64,000 nt of DNA from Cupriavidus oxalaticus (GCF_004768545.1 NZ_CP038636.1:992001-1056000), one strand, 5' to 3'. Shown: positions 55,026-64,000, counted from the stretch's first letter. Program-made: numbers and translations. Notes: generated by a model not told the origin, from the letters alone.

Positions 55026-57852
55026 CAGGCGCGATCCTACTATCCCTTGTGCCCCCCAACCGGGGCTTGCCGATGCGCAACGCCTGCTTGGCATCGTACG
55101 CGCGCTGGCGGCTGAGCTGCGGCCCGGTGCGCAGGACGTCAGCACGTTGGGGATAGATCATTCGCTCGAGCGCGATTTCGGCCTGGACAGCTTGGCGCGG
55201 GCGGAGCTGCTGACACGTATCGAGCACGAATATGGCAGCAGGATCAATGAAGAAGCACTCATGGCCGCCGATACACCTCGTGACCTGCTCAGTCTGGCAG
55301 CGCATGGGGCAGCAGCGGCCATTCCCGCCACGATGCCCGCGGTTCCCGTGGTGCAAGGTGCGGCCAGGACGGCAGCAGCCAACCGGCCGCCAGACAGTGC
55401 CGCCACGCTAATGGATCTGATTGACTGGCATGCGGCGTCGCATGGCGATGAGCTATACGCCACCCTCCAGGGGAGCGGCGACCTTAGCTACGGGTCAATG
55501 CGGGCGGGCGCGCTTGCCGTAGCCACTGGCCTGGCGCGGCAGGGCCTGGCTGCAGGTGACCGGGTGGCCCTTATGCTGCCGACCGGACGCGACTTCTTCG
55601 ACGTATTCTTCGGCGCGCTTTATGCGGGTTGCATCCCCGTCCCGCTTTATCCGCCCGCGCGCCTTTCCCAGATCGAGGACCACATGCGGCGCAGCGCCGG
55701 GATCCTTGCCAATGCCGAGGCTGCCATCCTCGTGACTGCGCCACCGGCCAAGCCCCTGCTACGCCTGCTGCGCCCACAGTGCGCGGCGCTGCGCCAGATC
55801 CTGGCGCCTGCCGATCTCAGCGCCGCTGGTGACGCACCGAGCGACGCATGGCGCCGGCGAGCGGATGACATTGCCTTTCTGCAATACACTTCCGGCAGCA
55901 CGGGCAACCCAAAAGGGGTCGTGCTGACGCATGCCAATCTACTGGCCAACTTGCGGGCGATGGAGCGTGCCGCGCATGTTACTGCGGCCGATGTCTTTGT
56001 GTCGTGGCTGCCGCTGTACCACGACATGGGCCTGATCGGCGCCTGCATGGGGAGCCTGCAGGTCGGATTCCGCCTGGTGCTGCTGTCGCCCACTGATTTC
56101 CTGACGCGCCCTGCCTCTTGGCTGTGGGCCATTCACCAGCATCGCGGCACGTTGTCCGCGGCGCCGAACTTCGCCTACGAGCTCTGCGCGAGCAAGATTG
56201 ATGAAAAGGATCTTGCCGGCCTGGACCTAAGTTCGTGGCGCCTGGCATACAACGGTGCTGAGCCGGTCAGCTCCGAAACCATTGACAGCTTTACCGCACG
56301 CTTTGCCAGGTATGGCTTCGATCGCGCCGCCATGACCCCTGTATACGGCCTCGCCGAGTGCTCGGTCGGACTCGCGTTCCCGCCGGCAGGACGTGGGCCG
56401 TGCGTCGACCAGGTCGATCGGGAGACGCTCGCGCGCCAGGGTATCGCCCGTGCGCCGGACCGGTCGGAGCGCAAGGCGCTCAAGCTGGTCTCCAGCGGCC
56501 TGCCGTTGCCGGGACATCAGATCCGCATCGCCGATCTAGCCGGCCACGAGTTACCCGAACGCTCCCTGGGGCATGTCCAGTTCCAGGGCCCGTCCGCGAC
56601 CACGGGCTACTTCCGCAACCCCGACGCCACGGCGGCCCTGTTCGATGGCCCATGGCTGAAGACCGGCGACATGGGCTATATCGCAGCCGGCGAGCTTTAT
56701 CTGGCAGGGCGCCTCAAGGACATCATCATTCGCGCCGGCCAGCACCTGTTTCCGCAGGAACTCGAGGAGGCGATCAGCCGGGTAAGCGGTGTGCGCAAGG
56801 GCGGTGTCGCGGTCTTCCCCGCCACCGATGCGCGCTCCGGTACCGAGCGCCTGGTCGTTCTGGCCGAGACCCTTGAAGAGAACGACGATGCCCGCAGCCA
56901 GATACGCACGGAAATCAGCCATCTGGCGGTCGATTTGATGGGCATGCCTGTCGACGAAGTGCTGCTGGCGCCGCCGCGCACGGTACTGAAGACGTCCAGC
57001 GGAAAGCTGCGCCGTGCCGCCTGCCGGGAGTTGTATGAACGGGGCGAGATCCATGGCACGCCGCGCGCGCCCTGGCGTCAATTGCTACGGATTGCCATCT
57101 CTGGCGCAAGCATCCAGTTCGCGCGCTTCCTGCATCAAGCTTCAGCGTGGCTCTGGGCTGCCTGGGTATGGACGGTTTGCGTTGTGTTTGCCCTGCCGGC
57201 TTGTCTGATGGTGGTGCTTTTGCCGGGGCGCCCACTGCGCCGGCGGAGCGCGCGAGCCAGCGCCCGGCTCGGCCTCGCGCTGACGGGGTTGTCTCCGAAG
57301 ATCGAAGGCCTGCCCGAGCTCGGCCGGTCGGCACCGGTCGTCATCGTGGCCAACCACGCCAGCTACACCGATGTGATTTTGCTCACGGCAGTGCTGCCTC
57401 CCCACTTCACCTTTGTGGCGAAGCAGGAGCTGCAGCGGAGCCAGCCGCTGGCGCTGCTGCTGGGCAGGCTTGGCTGCGCCTTCGTTGAGCGCTTCGACCC
57501 CGCACGTGGGGTCGAAGATACCAGTGCGCTGGAGAAGCGAATCATCGGGGGCGAATCCCTCGTCTTCTTTCCGGAGGGCACGTTCCGGCGAGAGCCCGGA
57601 CTGATGCCTTTTAGACTGGGGGCGTTCCGGTGCGCCGCCCGCGCGCGGGCACCGGTTATTCCCATCGCCCTGCTCGGCACTCGCTCATTGCTGCGGGACG
57701 GGCGCTGGTGGCCGAGTCATGCATCGTTGGCGTTCATTGCGAGCGAAGCGGTCTTCGCATCAGGCGATGACTGGCAAGCAGTATTGCGGCTGCGCGACGC
57801 GGCTCGCGACAAGATCCGCGCGAGGCTTCAGGAGCCAGACGCGGCAGCTTGA
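55018..57852 (+). CDS. ACP-FAAL-PlsC three-domain protein (acyl-AMP ligase/acyltransferase)
   Basis: A 944-residue fusion. Residues ~20-95: acyl carrier domain with Ser58 in LERDFGLDSLARAEL. Residues ~130-690: fatty-acyl-AMP ligase type (LQYTSGSTGNPKGVVLTHANLLANL at about 288, WLPLYHDMGLIG, TPVYGLAECSVGLAF, LKTGDMGYI, GRLKDIIIRAGQHLFPQELE, LKTSSGKLRRAAC). Residues ~700-730: a hydrophobic anchor. Residues ~750-944: PlsC-type acyltransferase with NHASYTD (about 779) and FFPEGTF (about 850). So free fatty acid can be adenylated, loaded on its own or the neighbouring ACP and passed to a glycerolipid. Bacterial Aas has the reverse order (PlsC then ligase) and no ACP. Confidence 0.9.
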   Translation: MNDRRDPTIPCAPQPGLADAQRLLGIVRALAAELRPGAQDVSTLGIDHSLERDFGLDSLARAELLTRIEHEYGSRINEEALMAADTPRDLLSLAAHGAAAAIPATMPAVPVVQGAARTAAANRPPDSAATLMDLIDWHAASHGDELYATLQGSGDLSYGSMRAGALAVATGLARQGLAAGDRVALMLPTGRDFFDVFFGALYAGCIPVPLYPPARLSQIEDHMRRSAGILANAEAAILVTAPPAKPLLRLLRPQCAALRQILAPADLSAAGDAPSDAWRRRADDIAFLQYTSGSTGNPKGVVLTHANLLANLRAMERAAHVTAADVFVSWLPLYHDMGLIGACMGSLQVGFRLVLLSPTDFLTRPASWLWAIHQHRGTLSAAPNFAYELCASKIDEKDLAGLDLSSWRLAYNGAEPVSSETIDSFTARFARYGFDRAAMTPVYGLAECSVGLAFPPAGRGPCVDQVDRETLARQGIARAPDRSERKALKLVSSGLPLPGHQIRIADLAGHELPERSLGHVQFQGPSATTGYFRNPDATAALFDGPWLKTGDMGYIAAGELYLAGRLKDIIIRAGQHLFPQELEEAISRVSGVRKGGVAVFPATDARSGTERLVVLAETLEENDDARSQIRTEISHLAVDLMGMPVDEVLLAPPRTVLKTSSGKLRRAACRELYERGEIHGTPRAPWRQLLRIAISGASIQFARFLHQASAWLWAAWVWTVCVVFALPACLMVVLLPGRPLRRRSARASARLGLALTGLSPKIEGLPELGRSAPVVIVANHASYTDVILLTAVLPPHFTFVAKQELQRSQPLALLLGRLGCAFVERFDPARGVEDTSALEKRIIGGESLVFFPEGTFRREPGLMPFRLGAFRCAARARAPVIPIALLGTRSLLRDGRWWPSHASLAFIASEAVFASGDDWQAVLRLRDAARDKIRARLQEPDAAA

Positions 57853-58144
57853 TCCGCCATCTTGGGCGACTACCGCGCCCGCTTGAGTTGCTGGCCATCT
57901 TCGTGGCGGGCGTCGTGTAAGCAGATGACCATCGGCCCCCGGTACGGCGGAATCCTTGGGCGCTGAGTACCGGGAAGCGTTGCCTGCCCGTCCCGCTACA
58001 CAAGTGGCGCGCTCGGCTTTCCGGATCGCGCGGTCGGGTTGGGGAGGCAATGCATGGCTCTTTGATGCAGAGCAAATCGAAACCGCCATCGCTTGCCAAA
58101 GTAGAAAGCACCCGGCGTGCACCGCGCCGTCATTCCAGGAGATC
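57853..58144. other. Gap before hsp20, no gene seen
   Basis: A long frame upstream joins hsp20 in frame but has no protein-like content before 58145. No FNR box seen. Confidence 0.45.
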
Positions 58145-58570
58145 ATGATGAGCAACCTAAGACGCTATGACCCCTTCTCGATCGAACCGCTTGGCGATGT
58201 GCTGCAGAGCATGTTGCGCAACTGGCGAATTGCGCCGGACACATCCTTGCCCTTCAAGGTCGACGTCGCCGAGTCCGACGCCAGCTACACCATCGCCGCT
58301 GATCTGCCGGGGGTGAAGAAGGAAGACATCAACGTCACCGTAGACCGCGGCACTGTGATGATCTCGGCCAAGCTCGAGAGGGCGTCTGAAGAACGGGAAG
58401 GTGATCGCGTGATCCGGCAGGAGCGCTACAGCGGATCCATGCAACGCGCCTTCACGCTGGGCGGCAACATCGATTCGGACAAGATCGACGCCAGCTTCCA
58501 GAACGGTGTGCTTCGGCTCGTACTTCCAAAGAAGGACGCTTCACCGCAACAGCGCGTCACCATCCGCTGA
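58145..58570 (+). CDS. Small heat-shock protein Hsp20
   Basis: A 141-residue alpha-crystallin-domain chaperone: LPFKVDVAESDASYTIAADLPGVKKEDINVTVD, ending with the conserved FQNGVLRLVLPKKDASPQQRVTIR (the GVLxLxLPK motif). It holds unfolding proteins in the cytosol. AGGAG is close to two adjacent ATGs (58145 and 58148); the second has better spacing. Confidence 0.92.
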   Translation: MMSNLRRYDPFSIEPLGDVLQSMLRNWRIAPDTSLPFKVDVAESDASYTIAADLPGVKKEDINVTVDRGTVMISAKLERASEEREGDRVIRQERYSGSMQRAFTLGGNIDSDKIDASFQNGVLRLVLPKKDASPQQRVTIR

Positions 58571-58854
58571 AGCCGGCGTGGCAACGAGATTGTGATGCGA
58601 GTTCAGGATATCTGTCCGACGAAGGCCGTGCGCATTACCATGTCCAACGCAGCGCTACTACCGGTACGGGTGCGGACCGGTGCCGCACCGACGTCGCCGA
58701 AGGGATGACGGGTGGGCTCGTGGCGATCTGCCATTGCCGACGGGATCCAGCGCCCCGGCGTGCCGACTCCGTTCCACGCACACTTCGATGGCCGCCCCAA
58801 TCAATCTGTGGCAGTACTATTGTAACGGCGCCATATCTCATCAAGGTGCAAGAA
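58571..58854. other. Gap before the second BON gene
   Basis: About 280 bases, no gene supported. Confidence 0.45.
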
Positions 58855-59502
58855 ATGAAATCGGATTACCAGGTTCAGAAGGACGTCGAGGAGGAACTCG
58901 ACTGGGATCCCGCAATTGACGCGGCGTCCATCGGTGTTGAGGTCCATGATGGGATCGTCACGCTAAATGGACACCTGTCCAGTTTCGCTGAGAAGCTTGC
59001 AGCCGAGCGGGCTACGGAACGCGTCTCGGGCGTGCGCGGCGTCGTCGTCAAGCTTGACGTGAGTCCGCCCAGCGCTTTCCCCGACGAAGCCATTGCCCAC
59101 GCGGCACGCGACGCATTGGAGTGGCACGTCCACGTGCCGTCGGACGCTATCAAGGTGCGCGTGGAGCGCGGCTGGGTCACGCTGTCCGGGAACGTCAACT
59201 GGGGCTACCAGAAGAATTTGGCTGAACGCACAGTGGGCCAGCTCCGTGGGGTGGTCGGGATCATCAACAACATCCGGATGAACGAAAGGACTGCGCCGCC
59301 AGATGTCGAGAATCGCATCGAGGAGGCACTACGCCGCCATGCCCTTCGCGAGGCACACCATATCAGCGTCAAGGTCAAAGACGGCACTGCCACGTTGACC
59401 GGCCGCGTGGATTCGCTGGCGGAGCGTCGCGCTGCCGTCGGAGCCGCGTGGTCTGCGCCGGGCATCTCGGCGGTGATCGATCAGCTGGAAGCCAGGCCGT
59501 GA
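58855..59502 (+). CDS. Three-BON-domain protein, second copy
   Basis: A 215-residue protein with three BON domains: VEVHDGIVTLNGHLSSFAEK, VRVERGWVTLSGNVNWGYQKNLAE and VKVKDGTATLTGRVDSLAERR, ending SAPGISAVIDQLEARP. It is a clear paralogue of the protein at 40096 (same ending SAPGVSAVVNQIE). No signal peptide. ATG 58855 has AGGTG upstream; the longer upstream frame lacks the family start. Confidence 0.9.
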   Translation: MKSDYQVQKDVEEELDWDPAIDAASIGVEVHDGIVTLNGHLSSFAEKLAAERATERVSGVRGVVVKLDVSPPSAFPDEAIAHAARDALEWHVHVPSDAIKVRVERGWVTLSGNVNWGYQKNLAERTVGQLRGVVGIINNIRMNERTAPPDVENRIEEALRRHALREAHHISVKVKDGTATLTGRVDSLAERRAAVGAAWSAPGISAVIDQLEARP

Positions 59503-59920
59503 CGCCTGAATGGCGATCAAGTACGGAGGGCAATCACCGGGCACCCGGATAGCCACACGGCCTAGTATGCAGCTGAAGCGGCGGTTAGACGTGTGGCCGG
59601 GCTGAGTTCGGCATCACCGTTCATTAGAACGGCAAGGGACACGGACTGGGAAGACGACTGGTCGAGAAGATGAGGGCGCGCCCGCGTTCTTGCTTAGGGT
59701 TGCGTCATCGCAATCGGCGCGCACGGCCGTCAGCGTACGCTGGTAGCAGGCAAGCTGCTCGCCCCGTGCAAGCGACAGACGGCGGCGGCGTGGCGGCGTC
59801 CCATACCGACGTGCTGAGCGCGAGATATAGCCGGGCTCAAGCTAACGTCCGACCATCGAAGTTGCTGCGGGCGCGGCGCAAGCCGATCGAATAGGGCTTC
59901 GGGGTCAAGAATCCGGTCCG
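59503..59920. other. Region without a supported gene
   Basis: About 420 bases; short frames only, none with protein-like features. Confidence 0.45.
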
Positions 59921-60148
59921 TCAACGGCCTCTGCTGATCGCATCGAGGAGTTGGCGGCCTTTCCCAGTCACGCGGATCTGCCTGCGCTCCGGTGTCGCAG
60001 CTTCGAGACGAACCAGCTGGCGCTCGACAAGGGTACCAATGTCGGCGGGGTCCAGCTCACGGTTTCCTTCCGCGTCACCGAGAACAATCAGGGCTGCTAT
60101 CTCGTGCGGGCTCAGCATCTCTGTCTCCGGCAGTGTTTGATCGGTCAT
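59921..60148 (-). CDS. Small winged-helix-like protein
   Basis: A 75-residue protein (MTDQTLPETEMLSPHEIAALIVLGDAEG...PADIGTLVERQLVRLEAATPERRQIRVTGKGRQLLDAI). The pattern helix-helix-wing with VTGKGRQLLDAI is like the last part of MarR-type or DUF-type winged helices. No specific family. ATG 60148; ribosome site weak (AGGC). Confidence 0.6.
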   Translation of the reverse strand: MTDQTLPETEMLSPHEIAALIVLGDAEGNRELDPADIGTLVERQLVRLEAATPERRQIRVTGKGRQLLDAISRGR

Positions 60149-60449
60149 GCCTGGTACGCCGCAGCAGCCTCGCCTAGCCGCCGGGCCGGTCGCCGGCACG
60201 TGTCTGACACTATAGAAGTCGAGGGCCCATGGGAGTCACCAGATTCCGGTGTGTTTGCGCTCGATCAAATTGAATTGCCGCATTGAGCAGCACCTGCCTG
60301 GCTCGAATCACAGTCGCTTAAGCGGCCTAACTGTGAAGGCAAAATGGGTCCAGCTCATGGCAGGGTTGTTGCGGCGCCAGGTAAGCGCGAGACGGTAGCC
60401 GATTCTCGCGGGTCCTGGCGCCGGCCTGAGAACTCGGTCTAACCGTGCC
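60149..60449. other. Gap before the alanine dehydrogenase gene
   Basis: About 300 bases. Contains a weak TTGCG-CTCG-ATCAA at 60255-60268. No gene seen. Confidence 0.45.
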
Positions 60450-61565
60450 TTACACCAGCACCTCTTCCGCAGGCACAAACGCACAGCCGTGCGCACGCGC
60501 GACTGCCGCATAGGTGACGTTGCCGCGACAGACATTCAAGCCGGCGCGCAGGCAAGGATCTTCTCCGAGCGCGCGCGACCAGCCCTTGTCGGCAATCGAC
60601 ATTGCATAGCCGATGGTGGCATTGTTCAAGGCAAAGGTGGACGTCCTGGCAACGGCCGCCGGCATGTTGGTCACGCAATAGTGCAGCACATCATCGACGA
60701 CATAGATTGGTGCCGTATGGCTGGTGGGTCGGGATGTCTCAAAGCAACCCCCTTGATCGATCGCCACGTCCACCACCACCGAATTGCCCTTCATGCGGGC
60801 AACCATAGCGCGCGTCACTAGCTTGGGTGCTTCGGAGCCGGGCACCAAGACCGCACCAATGACCGCATCAGCCGTGAGGAGCGCGCGCTCGATGGAGTCC
60901 GCGCTGGAAAAGAGCGTGACTAGTCGATTGCCGTAGACAAGCCCCAGATGCCGCAGGCGATCGATGTTCCGGTCCAGTACTGTGACACGCGCGCCCATGC
61001 CCACGGCAATATGAATCGCATTGGTGCCCACCACGCCAGCGCCAATCACCACCACATGGGCCGGCGCAACCCCCGGCACGCCGCCTAGTAGCAGGCCCAT
61101 GCCACCCTGCGGCTTCTCGAGATAGGCGGCAGCCACCTGCACGGACATGCGGCCGGCCACCTCGCTCATGGGCGCCAGCAAGGGAAGGCTGCCGTCCGGC
61201 GCCGCCACGGTCTCGTACGCAATGCAGATGGCGCCGGAGTTCAGCAAGTCCATGGTCTGCTCGCGATCCGCCGCCAGATGCAAGTACGCATACAGGATCT
61301 GCCCGGGCCTAAGCAGCGCCCGCTCGCCCGGTTGCGGCTCCTTCACTTTCACGATCATCTCCGCGGAGCCGTATACCTCCGCTGCATCTCCGGCCAGCTT
61401 GGCACCGGCCAGCACGTAGGAATGATCGGTAAGGCCGATTGCGGTGCCGGCGCCGGCCTGCACTACCACCTTGTGACCGCGGCTGACCAGTTCGCGTACG
61501 CTGGCCGGGGTGAGACCAACCCGGTACTCCTGATCCTTGATTTCCTTTGGTACGCCGATTCGCAT
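60450..61565 (-). CDS. ald: Alanine dehydrogenase
   Basis: A 371-residue NAD-dependent alanine dehydrogenase: [33 protein letters not shown], the catalytic [19 protein letters not shown], the Rossmann [24 protein letters not shown], and [43 protein letters not shown]. It interconverts pyruvate and alanine with NADH, a common way to recycle NADH when oxygen is short. Length normal. Confidence 0.95.
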   Translation of the reverse strand: MRIGVPKEIKDQEYRVGLTPASVRELVSRGHKVVVQAGAGTAIGLTDHSYVLAGAKLAGDAAEVYGSAEMIVKVKEPQPGERALLRPGQILYAYLHLAADREQTMDLLNSGAICIAYETVAAPDGSLPLLAPMSEVAGRMSVQVAAAYLEKPQGGMGLLLGGVPGVAPAHVVVIGAGVVGTNAIHIAVGMGARVTVLDRNIDRLRHLGLVYGNRLVTLFSSADSIERALLTADAVIGAVLVPGSEAPKLVTRAMVARMKGNSVVVDVAIDQGGCFETSRPTSHTAPIYVVDDVLHYCVTNMPAAVARTSTFALNNATIGYAMSIADKGWSRALGEDPCLRAGLNVCRGNVTYAAVARAHGCAFVPAEEVLV

Positions 61566-61759
61566 AGCACTGGCTCACACTGGTGGCAATTACGGTTCCG
61601 CATAAGGTGCTTGAACCCGTCCACGGCGACCGTGGTTCTCGCCATTTCAAAAACACGCACGAGCACCTACATGCGCATGGCCGATGTGGTTCCCTTCGCG
61701 TTCAATAGCGCAAAATGCTTGCTGATATGTGAACGGCCGTTTCTCTACAAGGAGCAGGC

Positions 61760-63499
61760 TCATTCAAATGCCTTCCTTTCATAGGGAATCTTCACTTCCA
61801 GACAAAAGCCCTCTCCGGGCGCACTATCGACGGAGACTGTGCCGCCGAGTAAGCGTGCACGCTCCCGGATACCGAGCAGTCCGAGAGATTTCCGGGGCTC
61901 ATCGTTGGCCGGCTTTTTGTCCCAACCAATACCATTGTCTTGCACCTGCAACTCCAATTGCCCTTGAGCACGCGTAACGTGAATATGCACGGCCGTCGCG
62001 TTGGCATGCCGGACGACATTGCTCAACGCCTCCTGGGCGATACGGAACATTGCAATTGCCACTTGCTCGGACACGTCGGCATCCGCGCCGTCGACAGTCA
62101 CGGATAGCCCATAGCGTTTGGCGCAGTCATTGGCAAGCCACTCAATAGCCGGCAGCATCCCCAGCTCATCAAGCAAAGCGGGCCGCAAGTCGCTTGCTAT
62201 TCGCCGCACCGAGGCCACGGTTTCGTCGATGACGACGTTCATGGCCGCAACCTCCTCCAGCAGGCATTCAATACTCCTTCCCTCTTTCAGGTCGGCGCCA
62301 AGCATGGCGAGATCCATTTTCATGGCACTCAGGCGCTGACCAAGATCGTCGTGTAATTCGCGTGCGATCCGACGCTTTTCCTCCTCGCGAGTGACGAGGA
62401 TACTATCCGACAGGTGCTGCAATTCCTCGCGCGAATGCCGCATTGCCTCCTCGGCTCGTACGCGTTCGGTGATATCGCGCAGCATCACTGTGTACAGCTT
62501 GGTACCTCGATCGGCAACCTGTGAGATTGATGCTTCTATGGGAAACTCGCTGCCGTCACGCCGTAAGGCGTATAGCGCACGCTGGCGTCCCATTTCGCGG
62601 TCCGAAACACCGGTAACACCGAAGCGGCGAACATGCTCTTCGTGAGCGGGCCTGAAGCGTTCTGGAATAAAGTCGGCCAACGAACGACCGATCGCCTGGC
62701 CGGCAGGCCATGCAAACAGTTTCTCTGCCATGGGATTGAACTGGATGACCCTCTGGTCGCTATCGACGCTAATGATCGCTTCCATGGACGACCGAATGAT
62801 GCCCGCCAAGCGCGCTTCGCTTTCCTTCACGCGTTGCAAATTCGTGCGAAGCGCCTCGTCGGCACGCGCACGTTCGGTAATGTCTCGCAGCATGACGGTG
62901 AACAGCCTGGTCCCGCCCTCAACCGTCTGCGAAATGGACGCCTCGATCGGGAACTCGCTGCCATCCCGGCGCAAAGCAAAGAGCGCGCGTTGACGCCCCA
63001 TTTGCCGCTCCGACACTCCCGTGATACCAAATCGGCGCACATGCTCTTCATGAGCAGCCCGAAAGCGCTCGGGGATGAAGTCCCCAAGCGGCCGGCCGAC
63101 AGCCAGTTCGGCTGGCCACGCGAACAGGGTTTCCGCCATGGGGTTGAAGAGCACCACGCGCTGTTCGCTGTCCACGGTGATAATCGCCTCCACGGATGAA
63201 CGGATGATCGCCGACAAGCGTGCTTCATTTTCCACCACGTTGCGGCTTTCCCCACCCGACAGATAGCGGGATCGCCGCCGGTGAATCAGGAACAGGCCAA
63301 CGGCAAATCCGATTCCGGCGCCCAGCGATGCGAACAGCGCAGACGAGACCTCCCAATACTGCTGGACTCTGGCTTGTAGCAGATACGACAGCGCCGCAAA
63401 TAGCACGGCTGTGCCACTGCCGATCGCGATGTCGATAGCATTAGGAGGCAATCCTTTTAGCGACAGAGGCTTGCCCTCGGGGGCGAAAGGGCTAGTCAT
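61760..63499 (-). CDS. Sensor histidine kinase with two near-identical PAS domains (NarX/DegS-type)
   Basis: A membrane histidine kinase: two hydrophobic spans (IDIAIGSGTAVLFAALSYLL and ALFASLGAGIGFAVGLFLI), then two PAS domains in tandem that are about 75-80% identical to each other (each has FNPMAE.LFAWPA, DFIPERFR.AHEEHVRRFG and ALRRDGSEFPIEASISQ), and a HisKA_3/HATPase core (REEEKRRIARELHDDLGQRLSAMKMDLAML, FRIAQEALSNVVRHANAT, DNGIGWD, GLLGIRERARLLGGTVSVDSAPGEG). No response-regulator gene is next to it in the window. The frame opens at GTG 63547; ATG 63499 is taken. Confidence 0.92.
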   Translation of the reverse strand: MTSPFAPEGKPLSLKGLPPNAIDIAIGSGTAVLFAALSYLLQARVQQYWEVSSALFASLGAGIGFAVGLFLIHRRRSRYLSGGESRNVVENEARLSAIIRSSVEAIITVDSEQRVVLFNPMAETLFAWPAELAVGRPLGDFIPERFRAAHEEHVRRFGITGVSERQMGRQRALFALRRDGSEFPIEASISQTVEGGTRLFTVMLRDITERARADEALRTNLQRVKESEARLAGIIRSSMEAIISVDSDQRVIQFNPMAEKLFAWPAGQAIGRSLADFIPERFRPAHEEHVRRFGVTGVSDREMGRQRALYALRRDGSEFPIEASISQVADRGTKLYTVMLRDITERVRAEEAMRHSREELQHLSDSILVTREEEKRRIARELHDDLGQRLSAMKMDLAMLGADLKEGRSIECLLEEVAAMNVVIDETVASVRRIASDLRPALLDELGMLPAIEWLANDCAKRYGLSVTVDGADADVSEQVAIAMFRIAQEALSNVVRHANATAVHIHVTRAQGQLELQVQDNGIGWDKKPANDEPRKSLGLLGIRERARLLGGTVSVDSAPGEGFCLEVKIPYERKAFE

Positions 63500-63635
63500 G
63501 CGGGGCAGAATCCGATCGATACGGTGCCTTTTAGGGCTATTCTGCACACCAATATAGCTTGCCTATTACCAATCGCAACCACAGAATGTGTCCTGCGCGA
63601 CATATTTCTTGGCGGCGGTTGTTAGCAAGGAACGT

Positions 63636-64000
63636 CTAAGCCTGGAAATGTTGTTGGTATAGGCGATGAACATCTGGCTGCCGGCAAAGCCCGGTTCCTT
63701 TGCTGACCAACGTTGCTGAAGCCGCCGCCAATCCATAATGGAAAGCCTCGGAGACTGAAGTGTTACGGTTGAGGGCCCAAACCATTGCCCCGACGAAACT
63801 GTCCCCTGCCCCGATCGCGCTGCTTACAAGCGCAGGAAGCGCTTGTGCACGTAACGTAACATCCCGAGTGACCAACAGCGCGCCGAGCGGGCCGAGAGTG
63901 AGAACAACCATTTCGGCCTGGCCGCGCTCGACAATCCCGCAGGCGGCATCGCGCCATTCGCACTCGTGCAGCAACGGCAAGCCGGTCAATTCCCTGAGTT
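63636..64000 (-). CDS. PfkB-family sugar kinase, C-terminal part (cut by window end)
   Basis: The last ~120 residues of a ribokinase/PfkB-type kinase: VVLTLGPLGALLVT and the catalytic base motif SSAIGAGDSFVGAMVWALNR, with the GAGDS anion hole. The N-terminal part lies beyond base 64000; the frame is open at the edge (LRELTGLPLL). Closest in style to 6-phosphofructokinase isozyme 2. Confidence 0.85.
   Translation of the reverse strand, partial: LRELTGLPLLHECEWRDAACGIVERGQAEMVVLTLGPLGALLVTRDVTLRAQALPALVSSAIGAGDSFVGAMVWALNRNTSVSEAFHYGLAAASATLVSKGTGLCRQPDVHRLYQQHFQA

Overview
The window is GC-rich DNA that reads like an accessory or stress region of a Burkholderiales beta-proteobacterium, most likely Cupriavidus or a close relative. 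The signs are a Burkholderia-type trimeric porin, a PhaC-family gene, a FixJ-type regulator and DoxX genes, BCAM0308-family and DUF883 proteins, and many universal-stress, BON and Hsp20 genes. The genus is inferred from gene content, not proven.

Layout. 1-12.5 kb: the C-terminal part of a large GAF/histidine-kinase protein, a patatin-like lipoprotein, then a forward cluster of an isochorismatase-type hydrolase, two Tat-exported hydrolases, a frameshifted DoxX, an MFS stub fused to XapX, a porin and a broken DUF1275 gene. Two receiver proteins and an AraC regulator follow. 12.5-16.3 kb: a scarred zone with a truncated glycogen synthase, a lactate dehydrogenase C-terminal fragment, an internally deleted DASS transporter and an intact DoxX. 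16.4-20.7 kb: a GH63-like/GH13 glycosidase pair. 20.7-28.4 kb: small proteins, an archaeal-type SAM synthetase, YHS and membrane genes, a BigR persulfide-response module (metallo-hydrolase, ArsR-type sensor, two YeeE halves), a Met-rich exported protein, and insertion-sequence relics. 28.4-46.4 kb: a stress island with an LRAT-fold protein, an APH/P-loop kinase, DksA-like, DUF883, alpha/beta hydrolase and BCAM0308 proteins, an accessory FtsH, erythromycin-esterase-like protein, divergent GroEL, nicotinate phosphoribosyltransferase, BON protein, phosphoribosyltransferase, nitroreductase, a PhaC relic, a UMF1 transporter, DUF1488 and UspA. 46.8-59.5 kb: PEP synthase, then a tightly packed operon of an acetyl-CoA-synthetase-like ligase, E1alpha, E1beta, E2, acyl carrier protein, a small unknown protein and an ACP-FAAL-PlsC fusion, followed by Hsp20 and a second BON protein. 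59.9-64 kb: a small winged-helix-like protein, alanine dehydrogenase, a two-PAS histidine kinase and the C-terminal part of a PfkB kinase cut by the window end.

How it fits together. Three perfect FNR/Anr-type boxes (TTGAT-N4-ATCAA) and four close variants lie upstream of genes, several with a -10-like hexamer at class II spacing. With the gene content this resembles the low-oxygen-activated (lxa) locus known from Burkholderia cenocepacia: protein repair (FtsH, GroEL, Hsp20), stress proteins (UspA, BON), NAD and carbon housekeeping (PncB, PpsA, alanine dehydrogenase) and membrane-lipid chemistry switched on when oxygen falls. The most distinctive unit is the operon joining a 2-oxoacid dehydrogenase (no E3) to an acyl carrier protein and an acyl-AMP ligase/acyltransferase fusion.

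The region is also heavily worn: two genes carry in-frame internal deletions (DASS transporter, PhaC), and others are truncated, fused or frameshifted. No tRNA, rRNA or CRISPR array was seen.
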